Shown: positions 1 to 8,295, numbered from the stretch's first letter. The stretch: DNA of 35,318 nt from Gammaproteobacteria bacterium (GCA_016125505.1 WGLP01000016.1:1-35318), one strand, 5' to 3'. The notes: generated by a model not told the origin, from the letters alone. Program-made: numbers and translations.

Positions 1-636
1 AAGGGCCAGATACGTTACCCAGGTGATCACTACGAGCGGTAACACTGCCTTCTTGGCATAGTGGTACACGAACGAACTCTCTCGACCTCCGCCCCAACGC
101 CGAAGATCCCGTTTCACCAGACCGTCAACCAGGGCCACCAGACTGAACAACAGGAACACGGGTGTCGCCAGAATGAGAATCGCCAGGCGTACCGAGAACA
201 CCTGGGTCACCTGCATGGCCGCGATTACAAACTCAGCGAGCGGCTTGTAGATCTTGTGCAATGTCGGCCGCATGCCCTGCTCTTCCTGTCTCGGCGGTGG
301 TGAAACCCAATGGATAAAAGCTACGACTCTCGTAACCTCAAACAGGTAGTAATAAGTCCCATCAGCCACCTCTTTGGCGAAACGGACGGGATCCGATGTC
401 ACCACACTGCGGCGGAAGTCGGTGTCCAGATAGCTGATCTCATTTGAGAGCATTGTTCGGCTGTGGTCGAGACCTTGCTCCGGCCACCAGAGCACCATAC
501 CCACCCACTCGACGACGATCGAAAACAACAGGGAGAAAAGCAGCCACAGGATCGCTTGCGAAATCGTTGCCAGACCTCTGCTGAACAAGCCCTGCTGTAC
601 AGCCGTTCGCCGCGGATCGGCAACTGTTTCAGCCAT
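1..636 (-). CDS. ICE membrane protein, TIGR03747 family (partial, C-terminus off the left edge)
   Basis: The minus-strand frame is open from an ATG at 636 to the first base of the window, at least 212 residues, so the 3' end is missing. The visible protein has hydrophobic stretches near residues 25-52, 126-160 and 195-212, and a conserved-looking RDLRRWGGGRESSFVYH block near residues 175-192. I recognise this as typical of the TIGR03747 ICE membrane protein, which normally follows the coupling protein TraD. Its start overlaps the end of traD by 8 bp (ATGGCTGA), which suggests translational coupling. The family is linked to conjugation in PFGI-1/SXT-TOL class ICEs, probably in the inner membrane beside the coupling protein. 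Its exact role is not established. Confidence 0.85.
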   Translation of the reverse strand, partial: MAETVADPRRTAVQQGLFSRGLATISQAILWLLFSLLFSIVVEWVGMVLWWPEQGLDHSRTMLSNEISYLDTDFRRSVVTSDPVRFAKEVADGTYYYLFEVTRVVAFIHWVSPPPRQEEQGMRPTLHKIYKPLAEFVIAAMQVTQVFSVRLAILILATPVFLLFSLVALVDGLVKRDLRRWGGGRESSFVYHYAKKAVLPLVVITWVTYLAL

Positions 637-2755
637 GTGTATCTTCCGCTGGTTCGCTCGGTGCCGAAACCTCGGACACAGCCATCCACCACGGTTCCTG
701 CACTCGGTACCACTGATCGTTAGTGATGTAGGTCCGTTCCATCTCGTTGGCGATGTCGGCCAGACCTACCGGCATGGCGAGATCCCCATGAGTATCGGGG
801 AGTGGCATACGCAGTTTCCAGAGATGGCCGCCCTCTAACAGCGCAAAGGCCTGGCCTTTGGGCAGCGCCACCAGTTCCGCCGGTGTCAGCATGGGAACCT
901 CCGAGACACTGATACGATCCTCGTTGCGGGATTTGAAATCCACCCCGGAACCTGGATCCGATGAATCGTCCACGCCCGAGACACTCATCAAGGTAAACAC
1001 CTCGACCTTCGGAAGTTGGTCGGTCAACATCTCGGCGGTGGCCAGTTCCTTGACCCGCAGCATGATCAGCGTATTGAAGTTGCCCGCCACTTGCCCGGCC
1101 TTGGCGCGGTTGCCGATGCGGGCCTCCACGTCGGACCAGGTCTGAGTATAGGCTGTGACCTGAAAGCCGGCACCACCGGCCTTGTTCAACAACGGCACGA
1201 ACTCGTCGCCGATCAGTTCGTTGAACTCATCGGCGTGCATGGAGATCGTCGGCATGGTGTTTGTAGTAACCTGGCTGGTGTTGATCGGATCGACGTCCAC
1301 GCCGTGTTTGTAGATGTGGCCGGCCACCGATACCAAATCGGCGAACATGGAATTACCCACCGCACTGGCGACGGTCGTATCGGTCAACGCATCGAGGCCG
1401 ACATACACAATCCCCTTGCGGCGAATGACATCCATCCACTCGAAGATGGGGCGTGAATCGGTCTCGTCCAGATAATCCGGCGAAATAAGTTCCGTGATCT
1501 TTCCGGTGGTGAGTTTTTCCATCAGCGGTCCGACGGAACTGACGATCTTGTCGAAGTAGGTCTTGTCGTACTTGAAGGCCGACACCAGACCGTCAAGCAC
1601 CGGATCATAGAGATCCTGCTCCTGCAGATGCCGCATCAGTGCGATGGCCTCGTTGTTGCGGCCACGCAGCGAGTTGGGCAGGTTACGCTCCTTGATATTG
1701 GCCGCGATCTCGGCCACCTTCTCCTGCCAATCCTCCGTACCATGCTGACGCAGGTGCGCCCGCGCATATTCCGTGAACAGTGGCTCGATGTCGTTGATGT
1801 AACGGCGGACCTGGTTGTAGTCCGGTCGACGCCCCAGCGCCACCAGGGCGCGGGCGATGATATTGACGAAGCGCCAGGCGAATTCCTTGAAGGCGGCGGA
1901 ATTGCCCTCGCTCGGGAGCTGGTTGGCGATACGGGTCGCTACTTCGGTGATGCGCGAAAAGTTGCCGATGGCGTTGTAGCGCGCCGAGACTTCGGGATAA
2001 CCGAGATGGAACATGTAGAAGTCCTTGGCGCGTCCCGCCCGCTTGGCCTCGGCATACACCCGCCGCAGAAGATCGGCGTCCCCCTTCGGATCAAAGACGA
2101 TCACCACATCGCCACGTCGGATATCCTGGGCGATGAGGATCTCGGCAAGCCGTGTTTTGCCGACGCGCGTCGTGCCCAGCACCAGGGTATGACCGACCCG
2201 CTCACCGATATCCATCCAGACATCCTGTTCGTCGGGTTCCACCGCATGCAGCGCCGGTTTTCCACCGACCGGCGCAAGCGGCGCCAGTGGATTCCACCAC
2301 GCCCGTGCGCGAAGAAATCGGGCCAGCAGGCTCAGTAGCAGTATCGATTCCCAGGCGACTTCCTTTCGGCGTGCCCACCGGTACAGATACCCTGGCTGCA
2401 CGTAGTGTCGGACCTCGGGCCGAAGGGTGTCACGCAATCGCTGGGTATGCTGCTGGGTCCAGCGAAAGCCTTTGCCAAGAAACAGTTTGTGCCGACTGAG
2501 CGGGATCTTGTCGGCACGGAGTCGGTAGGTGGGCAGCCTGCGCATATTGCGTTGATAGCGCATGACTCTCCAGGCCTGCCTGGCCCGGATCATTCCGATC
2601 AGCATAAGTGTCGCACCGGCGCTGTAGGCCACGCCCGGCGGCATCATCAGCGCCCACGGGGCCAGAACAGCGATGACCGCCGTCGCGAATGCCACTAACG
2701 TCGACCACAATTCAACCGGCGGGCGCAGCAAGGCCTCGATCGGGTGGGTGCTCAC
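629..2755 (-). CDS. traD: Type IV coupling protein TraD (ICE, SXT/TOL-PFGI-1 class)
   Basis: This 708-residue protein is the ATPase that brings relaxase-bound DNA to the conjugative type IV secretion channel. It has two N-terminal membrane helices (about 18-40 and 44-58). A Walker A motif GTTRVGKT lies at about 194-201 and a Walker B-like FDPKGD at about 221-226. A second acidic motif, MHADEFNELIGD, and a glutamine-containing AYTQTW segment follow in the C-terminal half. This layout and length match TraD of this ICE class. The start is GTG at 2755, and its GTGA overlaps the stop of the upstream PFL_4695-family gene. The next gene overlaps its own end by 8 bp, so the block is clearly one operon. 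Nothing looks damaged. Confidence 0.95.
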   Translation of the reverse strand: MSTHPIEALLRPPVELWSTLVAFATAVIAVLAPWALMMPPGVAYSAGATLMLIGMIRARQAWRVMRYQRNMRRLPTYRLRADKIPLSRHKLFLGKGFRWTQQHTQRLRDTLRPEVRHYVQPGYLYRWARRKEVAWESILLLSLLARFLRARAWWNPLAPLAPVGGKPALHAVEPDEQDVWMDIGERVGHTLVLGTTRVGKTRLAEILIAQDIRRGDVVIVFDPKGDADLLRRVYAEAKRAGRAKDFYMFHLGYPEVSARYNAIGNFSRITEVATRIANQLPSEGNSAAFKEFAWRFVNIIARALVALGRRPDYNQVRRYINDIEPLFTEYARAHLRQHGTEDWQEKVAEIAANIKERNLPNSLRGRNNEAIALMRHLQEQDLYDPVLDGLVSAFKYDKTYFDKIVSSVGPLMEKLTTGKITELISPDYLDETDSRPIFEWMDVIRRKGIVYVGLDALTDTTVASAVGNSMFADLVSVAGHIYKHGVDVDPINTSQVTTNTMPTISMHADEFNELIGDEFVPLLNKAGGAGFQVTAYTQTWSDVEARIGNRAKAGQVAGNFNTLIMLRVKELATAEMLTDQLPKVEVFTLMSVSGVDDSSDPGSGVDFKSRNEDRISVSEVPMLTPAELVALPKGQAFALLEGGHLWKLRMPLPDTHGDLAMPVGLADIANEMERTYITNDQWYRVQEPWWMAVSEVSAPSEPAEDTHG

Positions 2756-3273
2756 TGCTCGATGCCTTGTGATGACACCAGTACGGGATAATGCGAAACG
2801 CCCAAGGCGATCGCGATGTCGGAGGCAGATGCCGGCATGATGGGTAGCCCACCTGACAAATTGGCAATGGTCTGCAAATCCTCCCGCGTATCGGCCTGAA
2901 CCAACATGCCCACGGCGCCGATCGCCTTGAGGCGCTCCCGGTGTTTAACAAGCCATTGTCTGGACTGTGGGTCGGAGCCGATCAAAAAGAATGGACGGGC
3001 AAACGGCCGATTGTGCGTCCGCGATTGCACCGGCCCCGGACTCAGGCCGGGCGAGCGAATCGGCAATAGGGATTGAATGTCTGCGGCGCCAAGCCTGGGA
3101 TCACGCGTTGCCGGTCGATTCGTTGATCGCTCGCTGCCTTCGAGTATCTCCAGGTACGGCGCGAGCGGCCGGGTATGGCCGCTGTCATGGATCACTGTCA
3201 CCCCTGCCCATACGCACCATGGGAGCAAGGTCATTACTACCAGAACGATACTATTCCTTATATATGTAGCCAT
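2752..3273 (-). CDS. ICE protein, PFL_4695 family (TIGR03765)
   Basis: The protein is 173 residues, counted from the ATG at 3273. The longer open frame reaches further upstream, but it would overlap the transglycosylase gene and lacks a signal sequence. From this start there is a signal peptide (about residues 1-22) followed by VIHDSGHTRPLAPYLE, which I recognise as the hallmark of the PFL_4695 ICE family. The C-terminal part (PFFLIGSDPQSRQWLVKHR through the end) resembles the usual conserved tail about a predicted residue position or solute-binding fold. The product is likely exported to the periplasm. Its biochemical function is unknown, but it is consistently found just upstream of traD in such elements, as here, with a 4-bp overlap. 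Confidence 0.85.
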   Translation of the reverse strand: MATYIRNSIVLVVMTLLPWCVWAGVTVIHDSGHTRPLAPYLEILEGSERSTNRPATRDPRLGAADIQSLLPIRSPGLSPGPVQSRTHNRPFARPFFLIGSDPQSRQWLVKHRERLKAIGAVGMLVQADTREDLQTIANLSGGLPIMPASASDIAIALGVSHYPVLVSSQGIEQ

Positions 3274-3299
3274 TTGTATTGCCTCGCCGTCCGGATGTT

Positions 3300-3848
3300 T
3301 TAGCCGCTTGCTTTCAGCCGCTGCCAGTGCCCGACGACCCGTAGCCGGTAGCGTTGGGCACGCGCCGTATTTGCAGGGGAGTGATAACAACCAACGCTGG
3401 CCCACCAATCGCGCCGCGTATCGAAACAGCGCTGTAAAATCCCGGCCGCGACCCGCAGGTTGTGATACGGATCCAATGCCTGCCAGGTGTTGCCCAGCTT
3501 GTCCTTGTGATACTTCCAGCTCACTTGCATCAGGCCAATATCAATGGATTGTTCACCGCGGGCGATAAAACTGTTCAATGCATTCCACGCCGCCTCACGC
3601 GAGGAATAGTAATAGCCGCGTCCGGCGACATTGAGTGTCCAGGGTCAGGGGCGACGCATGCGGTTGTCGTTCAAACGGCGGCCGCTCTCTGCCAGGGCAA
3701 TGGCGTACAGAATCGTGTAGGGAATTTCATATTCGGCCGCGATGGCGCGGTAACCGCTTGGCACGGCTTCACTGCACCATGCCGCTGTCGACCAGACCAT
3801 CCAGAGCACTGCACCAATCCAAACGTCCATGGATCGTGCCCGAACCAT
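3300..3848 (-). pseudogene. ICE lytic transglycosylase (SLT domain), interrupted by an in-frame TGA
   Basis: Two open segments in the same frame, 3645-3848 and 3300-3644, together encode a 182-residue secreted lytic transglycosylase, the enzyme that opens peptidoglycan for the conjugation apparatus. The first part has a signal peptide (about 1-26) and the catalytic AESGR motif (Glu near 53). The second part has GRGYYYSSREAAW and the SLT signature IDIGLMQVSW. They are separated by a single TGA at 3645-3647, within a stretch that reads RRP-stop-PWTLNVAGRG. Homologous proteins would be expected to have a tryptophan or similar residue there, so the simplest explanation is a TGG to TGA change. The flanking frame is intact. 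The gene starts 2 nt after the TIGR03759 gene. A truncated 67-residue product would be inactive. Confidence 0.85.
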
Positions 3849-3850
3849 TG

Positions 3851-4627
3851 TCAGAGCTCCGAGGCGCGAAGCACCGACAGGTCCTTCCCCTGCCGTCTCA
3901 ATATATAAGGTATCTTTCCTTTTCCCTGGGTGAGTCTCTCCAGTACACCCGCCTCGTGGTTGAGGGTGACACGACGGCTATGCACCCACTCGGTCTTAAT
4001 CGCATGACCGGCCGCCCAATCTCTCACCGCCTGGTCATCACCGGACTGCACGCCGGCGATATAGATATCGATAGCCGCCACCGTGTCGATGCGTTTGAGC
4101 AACTTGCCTAACAGCGCATCACAGGCTGGGCAATCCGGCCGGGTGAAGAAAAGCACCCGGTCTCCTGGCTGCAACGAACCAGTCTTGTCGCCGCGCCCGG
4201 GCAATCGATTGATATCGATCAATTGCTCGTTCGGATACAGACGCTTTCCGGCCTCATCGTACGCGTACTGAAATGCCAGTATCCGACTCACATCCTCACG
4301 CATGGCGCGTGCCCACATCTCGGCATAGCGACGGCGTTCATCCTGATCACGTGCATGAATACCCAACACCTCGATGGGTGAGATCGTCGGCGGGCTGATG
4401 CTGCCGCGAATGCCCTGCATCAATAGTTTGTAGCGGCGCCATTCTGTCTCCGACAGTTCCCATAAACGGGAGCGCGCCCGCTCCGATGACGTCAATGTAT
4501 TTTCATCAATTGTCGAAACGCTGGTATCGGATTCCTTCATCTGGGTGCCGGATACCTCCACGGCGAATGCCGGAACCGATAACACAAGCGCCAGTGTCAG
4601 ACTTGCCAACCTCAATTGGTTACTCAT
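3851..4627 (-). CDS. ICE protein, TIGR03759 family (exported, CPAC motif)
   Basis: I chose the ATG at 4627 because it opens directly into a clean signal peptide (MSNQLRLASLTLALVL...AFA) and overlaps the upstream stop as ATGAGTAA. ATGs at 4639 and 4657 are possible. The 258-residue product carries the family hallmark near residues 60-125: an ETEWRRYKLLMQGIRG segment, LGIHARDQDERRRYAE and AYDEAGKRLYP. Further on, FTRPDCPACDALLGKL gives a CxxC pair in a thioredoxin-like setting, so a periplasmic thiol or disulfide role for the conjugation machinery is plausible. That role is an inference. The neighbours on both sides are ICE genes of the same class, with near-zero spacing. Confidence 0.88.
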   Translation of the reverse strand: MSNQLRLASLTLALVLSVPAFAVEVSGTQMKESDTSVSTIDENTLTSSERARSRLWELSETEWRRYKLLMQGIRGSISPPTISPIEVLGIHARDQDERRRYAEMWARAMREDVSRILAFQYAYDEAGKRLYPNEQLIDINRLPGRGDKTGSLQPGDRVLFFTRPDCPACDALLGKLLKRIDTVAAIDIYIAGVQSGDDQAVRDWAAGHAIKTEWVHSRRVTLNHEAGVLERLTQGKGKIPYILRRQGKDLSVLRASEL

Positions 4628-4916
4628 TCGGGTACGCATCCTCTCTACCGCTGGCATCTATCGTTGCTGTCTCGCTCTTGTTTTTATATGCGGCGGTCAG
4701 ATCTCGATAGATAACAAAATGGCGGTCAACCGAACAGTCTGGTAATTGCGCATGCTCAACACCTTCTTCTTGCGTACCTTTACCTGGCTGGTTTTGTTTC
4801 AGGTTCACCGCCGTAGATAATTCCACGCCTACAGGATCATCGTCCGCATCATCACTGGTTGCAGAACCCAGCGAGAAGGCACCAAACAATAAAAGAATTG
4901 CAATAAACACTTCCAT
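4620..4916 (-). CDS. Small single-span membrane or exported protein of the ICE operon
   Basis: The protein is 98 residues from the ATG at 4916. A second ATG at 4920-4922 overlaps the upstream stop, but the GGAGG at 4925-4929 lies only 2 nt from it and 8 nt from the ATG at 4916, so the latter is better. The product has one N-terminal hydrophobic segment (MEVFIAILLLFGAFSLG), then a very acidic stretch (SDDADDD) and a polar tail with DCSVDRHFVIYRDL. No family is recognised. The hydrophobic segment may be a signal anchor. The gene sits between the coiled-coil protein and the TIGR03759 gene and overlaps both, so it is part of the conjugation operon. Confidence 0.7.
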   Translation of the reverse strand: MEVFIAILLLFGAFSLGSATSDDADDDPVGVELSTAVNLKQNQPGKGTQEEGVEHAQLPDCSVDRHFVIYRDLTAAYKNKSETATIDASGREDAYPNE

Positions 4917-4921
4917 CAGCA

Positions 4922-5701
4922 TTACCTCCGTAACGATGCCGTATAATCCTGTCCTGCAGGACCGTGAAACGCGACCTGCCCTTTCGTCCGATCGATGTGC
5001 GCTACATTCCAACCGGATCGTTGCTCACCTTCACGCAAGAAGCTGACTCGACCATTCTGGGAGATAGCCACGTAGACCGCGTCGTCCCACAGGTCAATGG
5101 CATCGATGTTGAATGGCGGCTTTGCCGCTGCGTGTTTTTGTCGTTTCACTACCTGTTTCTTCGCTGCGATCTTGAGTCCACTCACGTCTTTGGCGATGGC
5201 CTCCAGACGGGTCTGCGCAACATCAATGCGTTGCTTGAGATCCTCATTGCCTTTACGTAGCTCCGCGACCGACTCATGAATCGCGCTCACAGTATTGGCC
5301 AGTCCAGACAGCTCTTGATTCATGCTCGTGTGATCGGCTCTTAAAGAATCGAACCACTGATTGATCCGTTCCAACAAGTTTCCAATGCTTTTCTCGATCG
5401 TCTCGAACGTCCCGCCGGTCTGTTTTTGGATCTTGCCGATGGTCATGCCATCGATATCGGTACCGATGTCGCTCACCGTTGTCTTGTCGAGCGTCACTAC
5501 ATTGTGACCGACCGCCGTTGCTTCTTTCCGCAAGCTGTCAACCTGGCCCCGCAATATCGCGAGTGTGCCGATCGTGATCACGCTAATTACAATAGCTATC
5601 AGGATCGTCTTTCTCGATGATCGGGTCGACTTCGGTTGTACTTTGGTTTCCTCATGCACGGCGTTCCGTTCCCGGTTATCCGGCTGTGTCTTATTCTCCA
5701 T
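4922..5701 (-). CDS. ICE operon coiled-coil protein with one membrane span
   Basis: This 259-residue protein has a basic N-terminus, one transmembrane helix (about 33-51, TILIAIVISVITIGTLAIL), then a long heptad-rich region (about 52-185) predicted to form coiled coil. It ends in a small domain (about 200-259, DLWDDAVYVAISQNGRVSFL onward) that contains several aromatic beta-strand-like patterns. The topology suggests an inner-membrane anchor with a periplasmic rod and a C-terminal head. I do not recognise a named family. Position after pilL and before the TIGR03759 gene, with an 11-bp overlap with pilL, argues for a role in the pilus or conjugation channel. It could be a PilP- or PilO-like assembly protein, but no diagnostic motif supports this. 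Confidence 0.75.
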   Translation of the reverse strand: MENKTQPDNRERNAVHEETKVQPKSTRSSRKTILIAIVISVITIGTLAILRGQVDSLRKEATAVGHNVVTLDKTTVSDIGTDIDGMTIGKIQKQTGGTFETIEKSIGNLLERINQWFDSLRADHTSMNQELSGLANTVSAIHESVAELRKGNEDLKQRIDVAQTRLEAIAKDVSGLKIAAKKQVVKRQKHAAAKPPFNIDAIDLWDDAVYVAISQNGRVSFLREGEQRSGWNVAHIDRTKGQVAFHGPAGQDYTASLRR

Positions 5702-6191
5702 CTTGCGGGTCCTCTGTTTTCAAACTGGAATCCGGTTCATGCGCGGCGTTTGTCACCGGCGTGCACAATTCGAATGTGATCAGTCGATGCACCGGGTCCT
5801 GCACCAGGCGAAATACAGGTCCTGCCAGTGTCTCCAATGCTTGCTGCAAGGTGATGGGGCCGAGGTTTCGATGTACGGCAGGCAAAGGCAGTCCCAACAG
5901 ATCCGCCGTTACAGAATTCGTAGCGTGGTGGTCCGCCAACCGGTAGCCACTACGCTGCAGGAGGTAGCGCACCGCTTCGCCGATCGTCTGAATGCGCTCC
6001 GGAAACTGGACCGTGATGGTTGTAGACAACAAGTCGGCCTGCGCGGCAGTTGGCAGGGCGCGTAACGCCGAATATCTGCCGATCTGTACTTCACTGGCGA
6101 GCAGTTGCGGGCTGATGGTCACACAGGTCCCTGCCACAGCAAATGCTAAAACGAGGGCCGGCCGTAAATTGCAAGGCATATGTTTCTTCAT
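5691..6191 (-). CDS. pilL: PilL-like ICE protein (PFGI-1 class, TIGR03748)
   Basis: I take the ATG at 6191, which starts MKKHMPCNLRPALVL and gives a proper signal peptide ending near residue 31. The frame extends upstream to 6362, but that part overlaps the integrase gene and is not protein-like. The 166-residue product has QIGRYSALRALPTAAQADLL and IQTIGEAVRYLLQRSGYRL, followed by LLGLPLPAVHRNLGPITLQQALETLAGP. I recognise these as the secretin N-terminal-like fold of the PilL family carried by PFGI-1 ICEs. In these elements it belongs to the type IVb conjugative pilus genes. The C-terminus overlaps the next gene by 11 bp. Upstream, 130 bp separates it from the integrase stop. Confidence 0.82.
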   Translation of the reverse strand: MKKHMPCNLRPALVLAFAVAGTCVTISPQLLASEVQIGRYSALRALPTAAQADLLSTTITVQFPERIQTIGEAVRYLLQRSGYRLADHHATNSVTADLLGLPLPAVHRNLGPITLQQALETLAGPVFRLVQDPVHRLITFELCTPVTNAAHEPDSSLKTEDPQDGE

Positions 6192-6321
6192 ATTCAGATC
6201 AGTCTCAAGGGTGTGCGCACAAAAGATCTCATTCGTATTTGTGCCGCTATCATTGCCCCGCTTACCAAACCTTGAAACGGAAAATCTATTCAGCAATAAG
6301 CGCGGTTTCTCGATAGATCTG

Positions 6322-7188
6322 TCAGCGGCCAAGATAAATCGACGTGATCTGCTCGCGTTCATGTCCCAGTTCCTGGCTGATCGTCAGGCGCGCCTGCCGG
6401 TCAACGCTCTTTTGTTCGTGGGTCAGCGCCTTGACGGTTGGGCCGCCTGCCGCCGGTGCCAGCCATCCGGTCAGCTCACGGTACCGCTGCTGCGCATAGG
6501 CGTGTCGCAGGCCGTGCATTTTTGAGAGACCGGCATTGGCGGTATGCCGCTCGTAGATCCGGAGTTGTTGCCGGTAGTTACGCGAACTGGGTATGAGTGA
6601 ACCCCTCCCGGCGAGTAACCGGGCACGGTCGAGCACCGTACGTTGCGCCTCGTTTCGTAGAGGGATCACGCGTGATTTTCCTCCCTTGGTCCAGCTCTCC
6701 TTGAGCGCAATGTGATCACCTCGATCCGCAAAGCTCGGCTGAAACTTCATGGCTTCTTCGCGCCGCAGGCCGAAGGCCTGCTGCAATTCCAGACTCATCC
6801 GCACATGCTGATCGCGGACCTTTTCCAGATCCGGTGCCGTCACTGTCTGCGCCTTCGAGGTGTTGGTCACGAATTGCCGATCCGGAATGCCGTAGTGATC
6901 GTTCGATCGCGCCACGACATTCTGTCGATTGACCTTTTGCGCCCACCACCGGATAACGGTCAACCGGTTCTTGATGGCGCCTACCGATATATCCCCTTCC
7001 TGCCACTGCTTCACCAATGCTTCGACATGTTTCGGCTTCAACGACTGTGCATTCATCTTTCGATAACCCAGTGCATCGAGCTGGTTGGCGATCAGCGTCA
7101 ACTGACGTTCCCGATCCGCCTGTGTTCTGTAACTGCCGTCCCGATTCCGCCGACAGAGTTGCTTGAGTTGGTAGTTCAGTTCTCTCAT
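6322..7188 (-). CDS. Tyrosine recombinase, Integrase_1 type (Phage_int_SAM_2 + catalytic domain)
   Basis: This 288-residue site-specific recombinase has an N-terminal SAM-like core-binding domain (about 1-115) and a catalytic domain. Visible catalytic residues are Arg in FGLRREEA (about 142), Lys in SWTKGGKSR (about 168), His-x-x-Arg in MHGLRHAYA (about 225-228), His in ELGHERE (about 276) and the nucleophile Tyr in SIYLGR (about 285). All are present, so it should be active. The type is found in ICEs and related plasmids and is not the usual P4-type ICE integrase. It is the last ORF at this end, oriented so that pilL and the transfer operon lie downstream. The ATG at 7188 overlaps the stop of a 69-codon frame as ATGA. 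Confidence 0.88.
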   Translation of the reverse strand: MRELNYQLKQLCRRNRDGSYRTQADRERQLTLIANQLDALGYRKMNAQSLKPKHVEALVKQWQEGDISVGAIKNRLTVIRWWAQKVNRQNVVARSNDHYGIPDRQFVTNTSKAQTVTAPDLEKVRDQHVRMSLELQQAFGLRREEAMKFQPSFADRGDHIALKESWTKGGKSRVIPLRNEAQRTVLDRARLLAGRGSLIPSSRNYRQQLRIYERHTANAGLSKMHGLRHAYAQQRYRELTGWLAPAAGGPTVKALTHEQKSVDRQARLTISQELGHEREQITSIYLGR

Positions 7189-7394
7189 AGTGTTCTCGCT
7201 TTCAGGTAAGTGTTTCTGACCACCCAGGGGCCGTAGCCGTCGGGGTCCGCTAGCGCGGAACGGTCATGGGACACCACTCCCATTCGACCTGAATGTGCCT
7301 GGTCACAGGCAACGCGGGTTTCCCCTGTTGGGGTTGGTCCGCGTAGACCAACATACCCAGAGATGGGCGTTCTTCGATCGTGGTTAGATATCAC
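7185..7394 (-). CDS. Possible 69-residue leader ORF upstream of the integrase
   Basis: A minus-strand frame from a GTG at 7394 ends with TGA overlapping the integrase ATG (ATGA), a typical coupling arrangement. An AAAGGAGG tract lies at 7393-7400, but it abuts the GTG instead of sitting 5-9 nt away, so the start is poorly explained. The translated product (MISNHDRRTPISGYVG... ending in GYGPWVVRNTYLKARTL) shows no family. The same DNA contains four short perfect hairpins, so it may be an untranslated structured leader. A shorter start at an internal ATG in this frame would give about 32 residues. Confidence 0.3.
   Translation of the reverse strand: MISNHDRRTPISGYVGLRGPTPTGETRVACDQAHSGRMGVVSHDRSALADPDGYGPWVVRNTYLKARTL
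7246..7352 (-). promoter_or_regulatory. Structured leader: four consecutive hairpins before the integrase gene
   Basis: Within 107 bp there are four separate inverted repeats: 7333-7352 (7-bp stem, 6-nt loop), 7296-7311 (6-bp stem, 4-nt loop), 7266-7283 (6-bp stem, 6-nt loop) and 7246-7259 (5-bp stem, TAGC-type loop). They lie between an AAAGGAGG tract and the integrase start. They may be a regulatory leader RNA of the integrase transcript or part of a transfer origin. Neither is proved. Confidence 0.4.
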
Positions 7395-8003
7395 CTCCTT
7401 TTAGTTGTGCGAAAACGGTGTTCCGCGGTTTGTAAAAAAATAAGCGTCGACGACATCACCCTTGGTGGTCGAGTTGGCTCGATGAGTGGATGCAGGCTGG
7501 CGCCTGTGGGTAAAGCAGACCTTGCGGTCAGTTCTGGCTGGAAGATGGACCAACGGCTAAAAGCCGTAGCGCGTCTAATGGTCCGGGTGCGCTCAATTGC
7601 CACTGTACACGCAGTGGCCACGGGTAAATCAATTTAGATCTTGGCGATCAGAGGGCGGCAGTATAGGAACGCATCACGCGCCCGTCACGCCGAAATCCAG
7701 CCGCAAACCCGCGCCGTTTCCGGATTTGCCGCCCTCGTCACTACCCCGCTGCGCTCGCTAGTGACGAGGGCGCTTCGCCACACAACAAGCGGCCCGCCAG
7801 GCTCACGCCTGTCATGCCGCTTGAAAATGACGGTCGGCGCTGGCTTTCAGAACAGAACGGCCTGACCACAGGGGTCCACAGGCGCCGCTGTCCGCGGCCC
7901 CGCCCTTGGCTGCGCGAGTGAGAGGCTCGCTACGCCGTGGCGGTCAAGGCCTGTGGACTCTGTGGACAGCCTGATTTTCGATCGTTCGGGCTGAGGATCG
8001 GGA
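7395..8003. other. Gene-free hairpin-rich tract, candidate ICE origin or end region
   Basis: No convincing gene is seen. The tract holds perfect inverted repeats at 7547-7584 (GGACCA/TGGTCC enclosing ACGGCT/AGCCGT), 7599-7618 (GCCACTG/CAGTGGC) and 7731-7771 (13-bp arms, 15-nt loop). At 7950-7971 there is a repeated CTGTGGA/CTGTGGACAGCC sequence. Such a density of stems next to an integrase is typical of an oriT, a replication origin or recombinase binding sites. Which of these applies cannot be decided from the sequence. Confidence 0.4.
7731..7771. repeat. Perfect 13-bp inverted repeat (strong hairpin)
   Basis: GCCCTCGTCACTA at 7731-7743 is repeated as its exact reverse complement at 7759-7771, with a 15-nt GC-rich loop. 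There is no T-run on either side, so it is not an intrinsic terminator. It could be an oriT or single-strand-origin stem. Confidence 0.75.
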
Positions 8004-8044
8004 ACAGCCAATAGCTAACGGAGCGGCCGGTTACAGTGTAACCA
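8004..8044. repeat. 41-bp direct repeat, copy 1 (contains GGTTACAGTGTAACC palindrome)
   Basis: This copy matches 8840-8880 at 39 of 41 positions. It ends with a 7-bp-arm palindrome GGTTACA-G-TGTAACC at 8029-8043. The two copies are 836 bp apart and flank the DUF2934 gene. They may be attachment-site duplications or a repeated operator. Confidence 0.8.
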
Positions 8045-8295
8045 GCCTGTCCGACGTATGTCGCAACGTTACAGCACTGAAGTCTCAGATGTACGTCATC
8101 GCAGCGAAGGTGGCGATTCGATCTTTCCTAACGAACGGCACAAGAACACACAGTTGTGATTTTCTCTTTCATCATCCTGCTCGTGTCGCAAATCGGTTCT
8201 CACCTGCACCATCGTATCAGTAGTTCCCCAGCGCTCATCACCAACCATGCGCATTACCCGCTGTCCTGTCGATCCCAGTCTGCGTATCTCACTAT

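Noticed and set aside
3645..3647. TGA as a recoded codon (selenocysteine or a changed genetic code).
   Set aside because: TGA is a normal stop for many genes here (traD, PFL_4695, hipB), and no selenocysteine insertion structure is visible; a plain nonsense change explains it.
7395..8295. tRNA or rRNA gene as the ICE attachment target.
   Set aside because: No cloverleaf with a T-arm or acceptor pairing was recognised; the stems present are simple hairpins.
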